Source: Aerococcus mictus
GTDB taxonomy: Bacteria > Bacillota > Bacilli > Lactobacillales > Aerococcaceae
Length of the DNA: 64,000 nt
Direction of reading: 5' to 3'
Assembly: GCF_003286595.3 (NCBI RefSeq)
Contig: NZ_CP132985.1
Span: 1,612,001 to 1,676,000, forward strand
Below are positions 35,101-43,920 of the stretch, one piece after another (positions within the stretch are counted from its first letter, which is position 1; each line of letters opens with the position of its first letter). The notes beneath the pieces were generated by a model that saw nothing but the letters and a program-made list of their open reading frames with translations, searched no databases and was not told the origin of the DNA. A program made the position numbers and the translations under genes.

Positions 35101-38100
35101 CTGTCTTGTCGTCGTACTTAGGTTGAACTTTTTGACTTTGGTCAACGACGGCAACTTTGGCATCAACCGTATCGCTTGTGCCATCTGGGTAAGTGACTTT
35201 CACTGGGACTTTCACTTCAACGCCATCTTTGGCATTTTCTGGAATCTTCACATCTAGACTACCATCTGGGTTCACAGTAACTGGAACCTCAATATCTGAA
35301 CCATCTTTGGCACCATTTGGAACTTTGACAGTAAGGGTGCCGTCTTCTTTGACTGTCACACCTTCTGGTAATTTGTCCTTGTCTAGAGCTGTATAGCTTG
35401 TTTTTTCAGGTTCATTAGTTGGATTGCCGTCTTTATCTGTAAAGCTTGGTTTGGAAACTTTCTTCGTTTCGCCTGGTTTCGCTGTTTCAGGTGTGTAAGC
35501 TGGTTCTACCTTTTGGCTTTGGTCGACAACAGTGACTTTGGCGTTAACGGTATCCGTTGTGCCGTCTGGGTAAGTGACTTTCACTGGGACTTTCACTTCA
35601 ACGCCATCTTTGGCATTTTCTGGAATCTTCACATCTAGACTACCGTCTGGGTTCACAGTAACTGGAACCTCAATATCTGAACCATCTTTGGCACCATTTG
35701 GAACTTTGACAGTGAGGGTGCCGTCTTCTTTGACTGTCACACCTTCTGGTAATTTGTCCTTGTCTGGCGTTGTATAGTTTGTTTTTTCAGGTTCATTAGT
35801 TGGATTGCCGTCTTTATCTGTAAAGCTTGGTTTGGAAACTTTCTTCGTTTCGCCTGGTTTCGCTGTTTCAGGTGTGTAAGCTGGTTCTACCTTTTGGCTT
35901 TGGTCGACGACGGTAACTTTGGCATCAACCGTATCGCTTGTGTCATCTGGGTAAGTTACCTTAACAGGAACCTTCACTTCAATGCCATCTTTGGCATTTT
36001 CTGGAATCTTCACATCTAGACTACCGTCTGGGTTCACAGTAACTGGCACCTCAATGTCAGAACCATCTTTGGCACCATTTGGAACTTTGACAGTAAGGGT
36101 GCCGTCTTCTTTGACAGTCACACCTTTTGGCAAGTCTTTTGCATCTTTGTCTGGAGCTGTGTACTTAGCGTCTTTGGGTTCATCTACTTTTTGACCATCT
36201 TTACCTGTGAAGCTTGGTTTCGCAACTTTCTTCGTTTCGCCTGGTTTCGCTGTTTCAGGTGTGTAAGCTGGTTCTACCTTTTGGCTTTGGTCGACAACAG
36301 TGACTTTGGCGTTAACGGGATCCGTTGTGCCGTCTGAATAGGTTACTTTCACTGGGACTTTCACTTCAACGCCATCTTTGGCATTTTCTGGAATCTTCAC
36401 ATCTAGACTACCATCTGGGTTCACAGTAACTGGAACCTCAATATCTGAACCATCTTTGGCACCATTTGGAACTTTGACAGTGAGGGTGCCGTCTTCTTTG
36501 ACTGTCACACCTTTTGGCAAGTCTTTTGCATCTTTGTCTGGAGCTGTGTACTTAGCGTCTTTTGGTTCATCTACTTTTTGACCATCTTTATCTGTGAAGC
36601 TTGGTTTCGCAACTTTCTTCGTTTCGCCTGGTTTCGCTGTTTCAGGTGTGTAAGCTGGTTCTACCTTTTGGCTTTGGTCTTTTACAGTGACTTTGGCTTC
36701 CACAGTGTCTGTGGTCCCGTCTGGGTAAGTGACCTTCACTGGGACAGTGATCACATCGCCGTCTTTGGCGCCTTCTGGTACCTTAACAGTTAAGCTACCG
36801 TCTTTGTTGACAGTCACGCCTTCTGGAGCGTTTTCGCCGCGTTCGTACGTCGTACCTGCTGGTTCCGTAGTTGGATTGTTATCTTTGTCGGTGAAGTTTG
36901 GTTTCTTTACGGTAACTTTCTCACCTGGAATACCGGTCTCGTCTTTGTACTTAGGTTCGAGTTGTTTAAGGACTTGAGCGGTAAATTCCTTATCTTCGGT
37001 AATTTCTTTACCGACTTGGTCATATTTATCGTAAGCCCAAGTTGTGGTTTCATTAGCAGAAGGTTTGTGATAGTTAACCTTATATTTATCATCGGCAGAA
37101 ACTTTTGGCAGGGCAACTTTTTGCTCTTTACCATTCTTGTCCTTGCCCACTAAGTTCGCGCCATTCTCTGAAATTTTGACGCCCGCTTTTGGATTGACGA
37201 AGTAAACCTTATCAGCATCCGCTTGGTCTAATTTGCCGCCTTCAACATCCTTAAAGGTCACCTTAACATAACCGTCAGGCTTGCCTTGTCCGGAGTCAGC
37301 TGGAATGATTTCATCAATTTTTCTATAGACAAGTTCTAGGGTTGCATTCTTTTGTGGATTGAAGTTTTGGTTTTGGCCATTTACTTGTGGTTTTTCGAAG
37401 ACATAACCAACAAATTTAGGTGCTGAGAAGTCTTTTTGCCCTGCGTATTCGATGACTCGAGTATCGCGTTTACCTTTAATCTCACTTGGATACTTGTCTT
37501 CAGCTTCTGCTCTAAACTTAGGATCAATATCCTTGCCATCACTTGTGACATATCTCACGTTGGCGTAACTTGGACGTTGAACATGGATGAGATAAGGAAT
37601 AGGTGTTGGCTTGTCTTCACCTGGTAAGGTCACATTGATCGTTCCCTCGACATCCTTCTCTTCAGCATCTGCTGGCGCCTTGTAGGTGATTTTACCGGTC
37701 TTTGGATCCACGGTTAAACCATTTGGATTGCTTACGCCATCTCCACTTGGCAATTCAAATTTTGTACCTTCAGGGAATTTGTAGTTAGGGTCATCCTTCT
37801 TACTTGGTGTGATCTCTAAGGTCTCTGTGTCCCCTGCTTGAACGGTTTTTACTGGATAACTTGCAGTTACCAAAGGCGCTGATTTCGTGAATTTGACTGT
37901 CGTCTTGCCGTCTTTTTCTTTAGAGTTTGGATCTTTAATACGGATGGAAATATTACCTGATTGGTCAACCGTAATGTCATCATCAGATAGGCCAAGTGCC
38001 TTGTTGCGTTCCTCTATCTTGGCTTTGATGGACGCGATTTCATTTGGGTTTAAGTTAGCAGGATCTTTGACCAGGGTTTCCTTGATCTTTTCAGAGTAAT

Positions 38101-39979
38101 AGATAGCAGTTGCTACGAATTCATTAGAAATATTCTCTTCATTGAAGCGGTCACTATCCTTATGCTTATCAGCAATGGCTCTACCGGTAAAGTTTTGGAT
38201 CCCAATTTGATGTTTTAATCCTGAAGCATCGAATTCTTCGGTGATTCTAGCCTTAACAGCTGCCCGTACTTGTGCATCAGTGGTCCCTTTTGGATCGTCT
38301 GGAGAGTTGAGTGCATATAACTTTTTGTAGTCAACTCCTGCTGCGTTTTCAAGTTCTTCAGGAGTAATCTTTTCTGTGTCTAAATTCTTAATGATTGTGC
38401 CATTTTTAGTCCGTAAGACGCGAACCCTATAAACATTGGTGAAGGATTGGAAGTAATCTTGGGGTTTGTCGGCGTGACTACCAATACCATATTTCCCCCA
38501 AATCTCATATTTCCCATTTTTGCGAGGTTCGTTGTTCGTATTATTGTAAGTCCCCGAAAGTACTAGGAACTTATTGCCATCTTTGTCTTTTTGAATGGCA
38601 TATTTAAATTTAGAAGGATATCCCTTCTTTTTAATCCCAGTCCCATTAGCACCCCAAAGGTCTTTATATTCCTTGTCATTTCTTACTGGAACCTTAATAG
38701 GATTGGTCAGTGGATAAGCTTCCTTCTCACCCTCTTTTTGGAAGACTAAGATATCCTTCACAAAACCAAAGTTAGAAATAAAATAATCCCGGGGAATTAC
38801 CGTAGAAAAGTCACCTTCAGTAATTGTTAGATTTCCCTTGTCATCTACAGAATATTTGGGATCCTTTAAGCCTAGGTTAGTATTAACTGCCTTAAAGTCA
38901 TTAATAATTTTATTCTTCTCTTCTTCAGTTAGAGTGTAGTTGTTTGGATCAGCGACATTCAATTTTCCTGCATTATGGGAAGAGTGGCTGGAACGCACAT
39001 GATCATCTTTTTTATAATAGTCTTTCTTATCAGGCTTAGAATGTGGCGTTTCAATTTTAGTTAAGTCTTTTTCCCATGACGTATAGGATGGTCTGAAATA
39101 AAGGGCTCTTACCTTGATCGTCTTGCTTACATTTCCTTGTTTCAAAGTAACTATAACGTCACCACTATTTTCAACCCGAGCTGGACCTCCTGTCTTAGCA
39201 AGAGCTTGGTTAAAGGAAGCCTTGTCGACGGTATAAGTAACGTCATCACCTAATCCCTTATCTTTAAGAGCTTCCTTGACAAAGTCAGCGATTGCTGCTG
39301 GAGTTGTCGCATTTTTATCTTCATTGAAGTAATCATGTGAGAAGATCCCCGCATATTCTGGTAATTGTACCTTATCTAACGAGGTATAGGTAACGGCTGA
39401 ATCCCCCTCATAATTCACGGCCCGAACTTCAGAATTTTCGGAAGCTGCATCCTGTTTGGGGGCAGATTTTTCTTCTCCCTTTTCGGGTTGAGCAACATCT
39501 TTTGCAGGTTTTTCAGCCTGTGGAGAAGCTGCCTTCTCTGCATTACTTACTTTATTCTCTTTTTCGTCAGATACTGGTTGAACTTCAGCTGTGGGCTCAG
39601 CTTTAGCAGGTTTTGTCGCTTCTGCTTGAGCCGTGTCTGCTTGACCAGTTTGGGCTGGTTTTACCGCTTCTGGCTGAACTTCAGCTGGCTTGTTGCTTGC
39701 TTGTGTATTGGAAGCAGGCGTTTCAGCGTGGACAGCTTCAGGTTGTACTGGACTATTCTTATTTTCTTTTGCATTCTCATCGACAACAGTAGCAGAACTT
39801 GGTAGCGTGTCAGCAGCTTGGAGTTCTGCGGCTTGGACAATAGCCCCTTGGCCTAGAAAACTCAATCCTACCGATACAGCTACTGAAAATACACCTATTT
39901 TAAGATTCTTGATAGCATAGTGATAGTTCCGTTGACTACGCTTACGTATCTGCTCATGTTGATTATTTTTACTTAACAT
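32171..39979 (-). CDS. giant YSIRK/LPXTG surface protein with Rib-like repeats
   Basis: About 2,602 residues. ATG 39979 is preferred (GAGGA 6 nt upstream); the ATG at 39985 abuts the site. YSIRK-like signal peptide (YAIKNLKIGVFSVAVSVG), then a Pro/Ala/Lys-rich low-complexity stretch (about 60-190). A unique N-terminal region runs to about residue 1,000. Twelve Rib/alpha-like repeats span about 1,008-2,313, each ending in DQSQK. A Ser/Gln-rich wall spacer follows, then the sortase signal LPKTG with a hydrophobic tail and KRKNK. It is a covalently anchored adhesin-like protein. The N-terminal part, presumably the binding region, is not recognised. Confidence 0.88.
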   Translation of the reverse strand: MLSKNNQHEQIRKRSQRNYHYAIKNLKIGVFSVAVSVGLSFLGQGAIVQAAELQAADTLPSSATVVDENAKENKNSPVQPEAVHAETPASNTQASNKPAEVQPEAVKPAQTGQADTAQAEATKPAKAEPTAEVQPVSDEKENKVSNAEKAASPQAEKPAKDVAQPEKGEEKSAPKQDAASENSEVRAVNYEGDSAVTYTSLDKVQLPEYAGIFSHDYFNEDKNATTPAAIADFVKEALKDKGLGDDVTYTVDKASFNQALAKTGGPARVENSGDVIVTLKQGNVSKTIKVRALYFRPSYTSWEKDLTKIETPHSKPDKKDYYKKDDHVRSSHSSHNAGKLNVADPNNYTLTEEEKNKIINDFKAVNTNLGLKDPKYSVDDKGNLTITEGDFSTVIPRDYFISNFGFVKDILVFQKEGEKEAYPLTNPIKVPVRNDKEYKDLWGANGTGIKKKGYPSKFKYAIQKDKDGNKFLVLSGTYNNTNNEPRKNGKYEIWGKYGIGSHADKPQDYFQSFTNVYRVRVLRTKNGTIIKNLDTEKITPEELENAAGVDYKKLYALNSPDDPKGTTDAQVRAAVKARITEEFDASGLKHQIGIQNFTGRAIADKHKDSDRFNEENISNEFVATAIYYSEKIKETLVKDPANLNPNEIASIKAKIEERNKALGLSDDDITVDQSGNISIRIKDPNSKEKDGKTTVKFTKSAPLVTASYPVKTVQAGDTETLEITPSKKDDPNYKFPEGTKFELPSGDGVSNPNGLTVDPKTGKITYKAPADAEEKDVEGTINVTLPGEDKPTPIPYLIHVQRPSYANVRYVTSDGKDIDPKFRAEAEDKYPSEIKGKRDTRVIEYAGQKDFSAPKFVGYVFEKPQVNGQNQNFNPQKNATLELVYRKIDEIIPADSGQGKPDGYVKVTFKDVEGGKLDQADADKVYFVNPKAGVKISENGANLVGKDKNGKEQKVALPKVSADDKYKVNYHKPSANETTTWAYDKYDQVGKEITEDKEFTAQVLKQLEPKYKDETGIPGEKVTVKKPNFTDKDNNPTTEPAGTTYERGENAPEGVTVNKDGSLTVKVPEGAKDGDVITVPVKVTYPDGTTDTVEAKVTVKDQSQKVEPAYTPETAKPGETKKVAKPSFTDKDGQKVDEPKDAKYTAPDKDAKDLPKGVTVKEDGTLTVKVPNGAKDGSDIEVPVTVNPDGSLDVKIPENAKDGVEVKVPVKVTYSDGTTDPVNAKVTVVDQSQKVEPAYTPETAKPGETKKVAKPSFTGKDGQKVDEPKDAKYTAPDKDAKDLPKGVTVKEDGTLTVKVPNGAKDGSDIEVPVTVNPDGSLDVKIPENAKDGIEVKVPVKVTYPDDTSDTVDAKVTVVDQSQKVEPAYTPETAKPGETKKVSKPSFTDKDGNPTNEPEKTNYTTPDKDKLPEGVTVKEDGTLTVKVPNGAKDGSDIEVPVTVNPDGSLDVKIPENAKDGVEVKVPVKVTYPDGTTDTVNAKVTVVDQSQKVEPAYTPETAKPGETKKVSKPSFTDKDGNPTNEPEKTSYTALDKDKLPEGVTVKEDGTLTVKVPNGAKDGSDIEVPVTVNPDGSLDVKIPENAKDGVEVKVPVKVTYPDGTSDTVDAKVAVVDQSQKVQPKYDDKTGTPGQEVPVEKPNFTDKDNKPTKVPEGTKYELGKDAPQGVTVNPDGSLSVKVPEGAKDGDVITVPVKVTYPDGTTDTVNAKVTVKDQSQKVEPKYEDKTGTPGQEVPVEKPNFTDKDNKPTKVPEGTKYELGKDAPQGVTVNPDGSLNVKVPEGAKDGDVITVPVKVTYPDGTTDTVEAKVTVVDQSQKVEPKYGEKTGTPGQEVPVEKPVFTDKDGNPTKTPEGAKYELGKDAPQGVTVNPDGSLSVKVPEGAKDGDVIAVPVKVTYPDGTTDTVEAKVTVVDQSQKVQPKYDDKTGTPGKEAKVDKPNFTDKDGNPTKTPEGTKYELGKDAPQGVTVNPDGSLSVKVPEGAKDGDVIAVPVKVTYPDGTTDTVEAKVTVVDQSQKVQPKYDDKTGTPGKEAKVDKPNFTDKDGNPTKTPEGTKYELGKDAPQGVTVNPDGSLSVKVPEGAKDGDVIAVPVKVTYPDGTTDTVEAKVTVVDQSQKVQPKYDDKTGTPGKEAKVEKPNFTDKGGNPTKTPEGAKYELGKDAPQGVTVNPDGSLTVKVPEGAKDGDVITVPVKVTYPDGTTDTVEAKVTVVDQSQKVEPKYGDKTGTPGQEVPVEKPNFTDKDGKTTPAPEGTKYELGKDAPEGVTVHPDGSLTVKVPEGAKDGDVITVPVKVTYPDGTTDTVEAKVTVSDQSQKYTPKPVITLVDDLNKITKEEQDQAVKSLKDFNKDLPKDTVITIDKDGNAIFTYPDGTKDLIEKDKVFAERETTLPPVFDKVKEGDKQISGKTEAFAKVIVTIPGLDKPVEVTADKDGNFLVPVPDGVTLKAKDKITAIAQGKDKKVSKVGEVIVDEIPTSPLPSPSSPKPASPSLEPSHPAAPKTEDNDHPSQETDHSQQPSQTTVTDHSQQAKTDHSTETIAKEDSQSAATASPKLSRVEEKESQTKKAAQTENANTSLPKTGVVAAPVALELLLVAAGAILALPSKRKNK
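33045..36960 (-). repeat. array of 12 Rib-like repeats in the surface protein
   Basis: Read N to C: one 99-residue unit (QLEPKY start), four long units of about 127-131 residues (VEPAYTPETAKPGETKKV start), then seven units of about 99 residues (297 bp; V[EQ]PKY start). The long units carry an extra segment (VPNGAKDGSDIEVPVTVNPDG). The 297-bp units at about 33645-33941 and 33942-34238 are almost identical, which suggests recent homogenisation or copy-number change. Confidence 0.85.
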
Positions 39980-39985
39980 AAACAT

Positions 39986-40560
39986 TCCTCTTTTTAATAA
40001 ATAATATTTTCTAACATGTTAGCGCTATTATTATAAAGGATTTTTAGCATATATTCTATAATAATTTTTCTTTTTAATAATTATAATAAAATATATGTAA
40101 ATATACAAAATTGTTTTTCTTTAAATATTATTTTACAAATTTATAAGGGATTTTTTAGTAAGTAGTCATTCTTCCGATAAAATCAATAAAATCCGCTCTC
40201 CCACAGCTACTATTTACTAGCTGAGAGAAAGCGGATGTTATGAAAAGATTTGAGAATTTTCTACAAATTAGAAATTATATTATTTATAAGCGATCGCTAG
40301 CTATCTATAACTTATAAATAAACTCTAGTAGAATGATATTTATTTTTAATGATGCCGTTTCAGAAGATAATATTTCTTCTCTAGTTTCCTTAAAGTCAAC
40401 CGTATCACGTCTATTTTCCATGCTCTGATTATTAGTCATGAGTCTACTACTCAATCGATTTCCAACCAGTTTAATTGTCTCAGTGAGCTTTCTGATCTCA
40501 ATCTTGTTTCTTTTAGGCTTCTATTATTGGAACCGATTAAGTACCATGACCAAATAAAAA
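39986..40560. other. AT-rich intergenic region upstream of the surface-protein gene
   Basis: Holds the promoter region of the surface gene (- strand TATAAT at about 40031-40036) with the perfect palindrome CTAACATGTTAG (40011-40022) just downstream. A terminator-like hairpin (ATCCGCTCTC ... AGCGGAT, 40183-40236) follows. At 40438-40557 (+) a 39-residue hydrophobic reading frame begins MSLLLNRFPTSLIVSV but has no ribosome binding site, so I do not call it a gene. Confidence 0.5.
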
Positions 40561-40565
40561 CTGAA

Positions 40566-40610
40566 AAAGCTTCTCAACCAGTTAAAATCGTTGAGAGGCT
40601 GCTTTTGTTA
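40566..40610. terminator. terminator-like hairpin next to the element's left end
   Basis: AAAAAGC..CTCAAC pairs with GTTGAG..GCTTTT. It is probably a chromosomal terminator; it could act in either direction. Confidence 0.6.
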
Positions 40611-40686
40611 TGACGTAATTCTTTACCTTCAAAACTAATGGCGTGAATTTGGTGTGAAAAGTGGTGTGAATTTTGAAAAAAGGGCA

Positions 40687-40722
40687 AGAAAAAACACCCC
40701 ATGGCGTGAACCATGAAGTGTT
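40687..40722 (-). terminator. rpsI-type terminator in the left repeat
   Basis: - strand stem AACACTTCATGG...CCATGGGGTGTT followed by a T run. It is the second copy of the terminator that follows rpsI. Confidence 0.75.
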
Positions 40723-40746
40723 GTAAATGCTGTAATGACGCCAATT

Positions 40747-40797
40747 CTAACGTTTGGAGAATTGAGGTGCCTTACGCGCTTTCTTAAGACCTGGTTT
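40747..40797 (-). pseudogene. 3' fragment of rpsI left by integration
   Basis: Encodes only the end of S9 ([15 protein letters not shown] and stop). The sequence diverges immediately upstream, so it is a by-product of element integration and not a working gene. Confidence 0.9.
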
Positions 40798-40901
40798 GAA
40801 GGGCTTCACTTTCAATAAATTTCAAAAGCCCATAATATCAAGGTTTTTTCGACTTTTTAGCAACAGAAGTTTCATGTAATTTGAACTAATTACTTTTCAA
40901 T

Positions 40902-40961
40902 GGTGTGAATTTTAATCTAAAATTATACGAATTGAGCTAGTAAATATCAAAATTTCACACC
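40902..40961. promoter_or_regulatory. integrase arm-type sites at the left end
   Basis: GGTGTGAATTTT (40902-40913) and its near-inverse AAAATTTCACACC (40949-40961). They match the motif repeated at the right end (52954, 52965, 52977). Confidence 0.55.
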
Positions 40962-41015
40962 ATTTATTATAATTTTATTATCATTTTTTTCTATACCCTT
41001 ACAACTATAAAGTAT

Positions 41016-41045
41016 AAAAAGCCTCCACTAAGGAGGCCTTTTATA
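41016..41045 (-). terminator. terminator after the small lipoprotein gene
   Basis: AAAGGCCTCC/GGAGGCTTTT stem on the - strand, followed by T5. Confidence 0.8.
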
Positions 41046-41054
41046 TTTTTATAA

Positions 41055-41498
41055 TTATTTTACTTTAGTGAATTCAACATTTTTATAGAAACTGTTAGCA
41101 AGTGAAAGACCTAAGTTTTCTTCACCAGAAACAGAACTAATTGAATTTATTGTGAAGGATTTTTTATCTTTTGATAAATCAGCAGTAATTTTCATATCTC
41201 CGAATGTCATGATCAATTGATTGTCTGAAATTTCGTATGTTCCTTCTTCATCACTTTCTTTCGATGAACTCTCAGTCTCTTTCTCAGAAGATGAATTCTC
41301 AGCTTCTTTTTCAGAGGCGTCATTCGCAGCTCGCTGGGTTACTTTGTCTCCGCGAAAATTAAAAACAATTTCTGATTTTGCTCCAAAGCCGAAATTAACT
41401 ACCCCAGAATAATCACCACTAAGTCTATTTAAGCCACAAGCAAATAAAAAAATACAGCAAACCAATGCAAACAAACTAAATTTTATTCTTTTTTTCAT
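41055..41498 (-). CDS. small secreted lipoprotein, function unknown
   Basis: 147 residues, AGGAAG before ATG. A lipoprotein signal peptide ends in the lipobox LFAC, so Cys21 should be lipidated. A Glu/Ser/Lys-rich linker (about 59-85) separates two short beta-rich parts (GDYSGVVNFGFG and TYEISDNQLIMTFGD). The pattern resembles the many Firmicute 'lipocalin-like' or DUF lipoproteins of unknown role. It is the last cargo gene at the left end of the element. Confidence 0.75.
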   Translation of the reverse strand: MKKRIKFSLFALVCCIFLFACGLNRLSGDYSGVVNFGFGAKSEIVFNFRGDKVTQRAANDASEKEAENSSSEKETESSSKESDEEGTYEISDNQLIMTFGDMKITADLSKDKKSFTINSISSVSGEENLGLSLANSFYKNVEFTKVK

Positions 41499-41678
41499 GA
41501 AAACACTTCCTGTCGTATAATAATATATTTAATTATTAGTGATAGAATATATTCCTTTCTACAAAACTTATATTTTACTAGTAGATCTATGTAATTTTTT
41601 ATAATAAAAAAATGCGATTATTTACAGAAATCTGCTCCAACTTTTGGGAGTCAGAGCAATACTTATATTATATAAACA

Positions 41679-42623
41679 TTACTTTATATCATTTTTTTCA
41701 GGATCAACCATATATTTAATTTTATCAGGACCTTTTACAGTATTACCTCTTGCTCCATAAGCAAACTCTATATCAATTTCTCTACTTTCACCAGGTTTTA
41801 GATATTGTACATTTACAGGATTTTCATTAATTTGTCCTTCAGGAGTTATACTGTCTAAATCGAAAATAAGCTGGGATAAATATTTGTCAGTAGTATTAGT
41901 AAGCGTTGCTACCTTTTTTTCATGATTTATGTCAAGTTTAAAATCTTTCGCATAGGCAACATGAGGAACATAATTCTTCTCTGCGGATTCTTGTGAATAA
42001 TAAATGTTGGTTTGATCTATCGCTAATTTACAATCTTCTGCTTTAAATTCCTTTGGCGCACGAGTTATCGTAGTACTCATTTGATAGTGACGCGTCTCTT
42101 TGGGCTTTAAATAAGCAATCTTATTATCCACCAGTACGTCTCCATTTTTTGCATCTTCTTCAGTTTGGCCAAACCTAAGAAAGTTTTGTTCTCCATTTTC
42201 CATAACTTCTCCATAGTCATCTTTCTTGGGAACCCCCAGAGTAAAACTAAAACTTAAAGTATGATCACTCGTATTGCTTACAGAGAACTGAATAGTATTA
42301 ACAGAATATCCTTCCGGCTTTTGATCACTAGAGACTAATTTAATAGGAGAAAATTCGACGAGATTATTAGGATCTTTATCATCAACAGCATCTTTTTTTA
42401 TTTCAGTTGTTTGCTCTTCTGTTGTTCCTTCTTCTGTTGTCTGTCCTTCTATTGTTTGCTCTTGTTTTACTTTATCTTGGGCTGTTTGCTCCTGTTTTGG
42501 CAATTCTTCAGTTTCATTTTTCGAGTTTAAATTCCCACATCCACTTAGGAAATTAAATGCCAATACAGTAACAAAAACAATTTTTATAGCTTTTGATTTT
42601 TTTAGAAATTGAAACGTAAACAT
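41679..42623 (-). CDS. lipoprotein with Ig-like domain, function unknown
   Basis: 314 residues. Signal peptide with lipobox FLSGCG. A Glu/Gln/Thr-rich low-complexity linker with repeated EQT/EET units follows (about 38-80). The rest is one or two beta-sandwich, DUF5067-like segments (NTIQFSVSNTSDHTLSFSFT and VATLTNTTDKYLSQLIFDL). It would sit on the outer face of the membrane. Element cargo; no enzyme motif is seen. Confidence 0.7.
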   Translation of the reverse strand: MFTFQFLKKSKAIKIVFVTVLAFNFLSGCGNLNSKNETEELPKQEQTAQDKVKQEQTIEGQTTEEGTTEEQTTEIKKDAVDDKDPNNLVEFSPIKLVSSDQKPEGYSVNTIQFSVSNTSDHTLSFSFTLGVPKKDDYGEVMENGEQNFLRFGQTEEDAKNGDVLVDNKIAYLKPKETRHYQMSTTITRAPKEFKAEDCKLAIDQTNIYYSQESAEKNYVPHVAYAKDFKLDINHEKKVATLTNTTDKYLSQLIFDLDSITPEGQINENPVNVQYLKPGESREIDIEFAYGARGNTVKGPDKIKYMVDPEKNDIK

Positions 42624-42744
42624 CTCTTTACTTCTCCCATCCGTGTATAAGATATCATTTGGTATATAGTAGCTTATAGCTCAGTATAGATATATGAAGA
42701 CTATAGATCTTCTAAATCTTTATGGATTTAGAAGACCTAAATTA

Positions 42745-43662
42745 TTAATAATCAAATTTCTCTACGATCATCCCTGATAACTCTTGAAGATTTGCAATAC
42801 GGTCATCAGTATCTGGATGAGTTGACATAAGAGCAGCAAAAAGTCCTTTTTCTTCCATTTCTTCAGAATTACTATCGATAATATCCAAGGTTTCAATGAG
42901 TTCATTACCGTAACCTAGTTTAAAAGCAAATTGATCAGCTAGAAATTCATTGGCACGCATAGAATTATTAACACATAAAAGCCCAATTTTTGTCCACAGC
43001 CACATAGCTCCAGCAAGAATTATATTAATCAAAATCGTTGAAATGAGTTCCCGATATTCACCCATTAAACCGAATACTATAGCTACTATTGCAGCAAAGA
43101 TCTGATAGATAATAAATATTGCTGAGATGATTAAATTACCAACCCCAACAACAAGAATAATATCTGTATCTTTATTAGATATATGTCCAAATTCATGAGC
43201 TAATGTCGCCTTTATATGTTCATCACTTAATTTTAAAAGTCCTTTGTGAACAACGATCGTCTGTTGTCCAGTTGCAAAAGCATTCATTGCTTGATTATTC
43301 GACATAAATAGCTTTATATTGTCTGACAAAGAGGGATCCTTTTGCTTAGCTTGACTATAGACTTCTTCCCACAAGGGCTTCAATCGCTCAACATGCTCTT
43401 TTCGTCTTATCTTTTTTGCACCAACCTGTAATCTTAAAATGGCTTCTCCAATAGGTGATAAAGCTATCACAAGAGAAATACCATATAAAATAATTGGCCT
43501 CATAAACGCTATAAATGGATGGGTAGTGGGATCATTTCCAAAAAGTAACTCAAGTATAATAATATTAAAAATAAGCCAAATAATAATTCCGATATTACTT
43601 TTTCGTATAATTCTCACAAGGGGTAATCTTTTCACACCTTCCATAAAATCATTTGTTTCCAT
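42745..43662 (-). CDS. M48 family zinc metalloprotease (HtpX-like)
   Basis: 305 residues, AGAAAGGA 9 nt before ATG. Two N-terminal membrane segments, the catalytic HEFGH at 156-160 and two more hydrophobic segments. The third zinc ligand Glu lies in RANEFLADQFA (about 236). HtpX-type proteases degrade or clip membrane proteins at the cytosolic face during envelope stress. Carriage on a mobile element next to a sortase-anchored protein suggests processing of envelope cargo or housekeeping of membrane stress; this is inference. Confidence 0.85.
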   Translation of the reverse strand: METNDFMEGVKRLPLVRIIRKSNIGIIIWLIFNIIILELLFGNDPTTHPFIAFMRPIILYGISLVIALSPIGEAILRLQVGAKKIRRKEHVERLKPLWEEVYSQAKQKDPSLSDNIKLFMSNNQAMNAFATGQQTIVVHKGLLKLSDEHIKATLAHEFGHISNKDTDIILVVGVGNLIISAIFIIYQIFAAIVAIVFGLMGEYRELISTILINIILAGAMWLWTKIGLLCVNNSMRANEFLADQFAFKLGYGNELIETLDIIDSNSEEMEEKGLFAALMSTHPDTDDRIANLQELSGMIVEKFDY

Positions 43663-43801
43663 ATAACCATATCCTTTCTTAATAATAAAAATTTAAAAAT
43701 AACTTTGTACTAGGTCTGATATAAAAGTCTAAATCTTTTCCAAAAATGCAGGCTATCTAATCAATATGTGCTTCAAAATCATCCCTGATGTCCATTTCAC
43801 G

Positions 43802-43839
43802 AACTATGGAAGATAGACTTTTGCCTATCTTCCATAGTT
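43802..43839. terminator. hairpin downstream of the CAP-protein gene
   Basis: Perfect 15-bp arms AACTATGGAAGATAG and CTATCTTCCATAGTT with an 8-nt loop. There is no T run on the - strand side, so it may stabilise the mRNA end rather than terminate. Confidence 0.6.
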
Positions 43840-43920
43840 TATTCAAGTGATTCAGGACTTTTTGACTTTTTCACGCTCTCTTCCTACAATTAGTAAAGTA
43901 TTTTAGTCTTTATAAGAAGA

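Larger units (their letters stand above)
40631..40797. repeat. left attachment repeat (167 bp)
   Basis: Matches 52945-53111 over 167 bp without gaps, about 96% identical by eye. It contains the last 17 codons of rpsI, the rpsI terminator and three GGYGTGAA-type repeats (40640, 40651, 40663). The stretch from about 40724 to 40797 is identical and must include the crossover site. Confidence 0.9.

Noticed and set aside
33045..36960. Regularly spaced 297- and ~385-bp repeats that could be mistaken for an array of non-coding repeats or CRISPR, with open frames on the opposite strand
   Set aside because: The repeats are in-frame protein domains of the LPXTG protein; the units are far too long for CRISPR and have no spacers. 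The opposite-strand frames recur with the repeats and have no start signals.
40438..40557. 39-residue hydrophobic frame (toxin-like small protein)
   Set aside because: No ribosome binding site or promoter is visible and the region is AT-rich; mentioned only as a possible remnant.
40747..40797. Second rpsI gene
   Set aside because: Only the last 17 codons are present; it is an attachment-site fragment.
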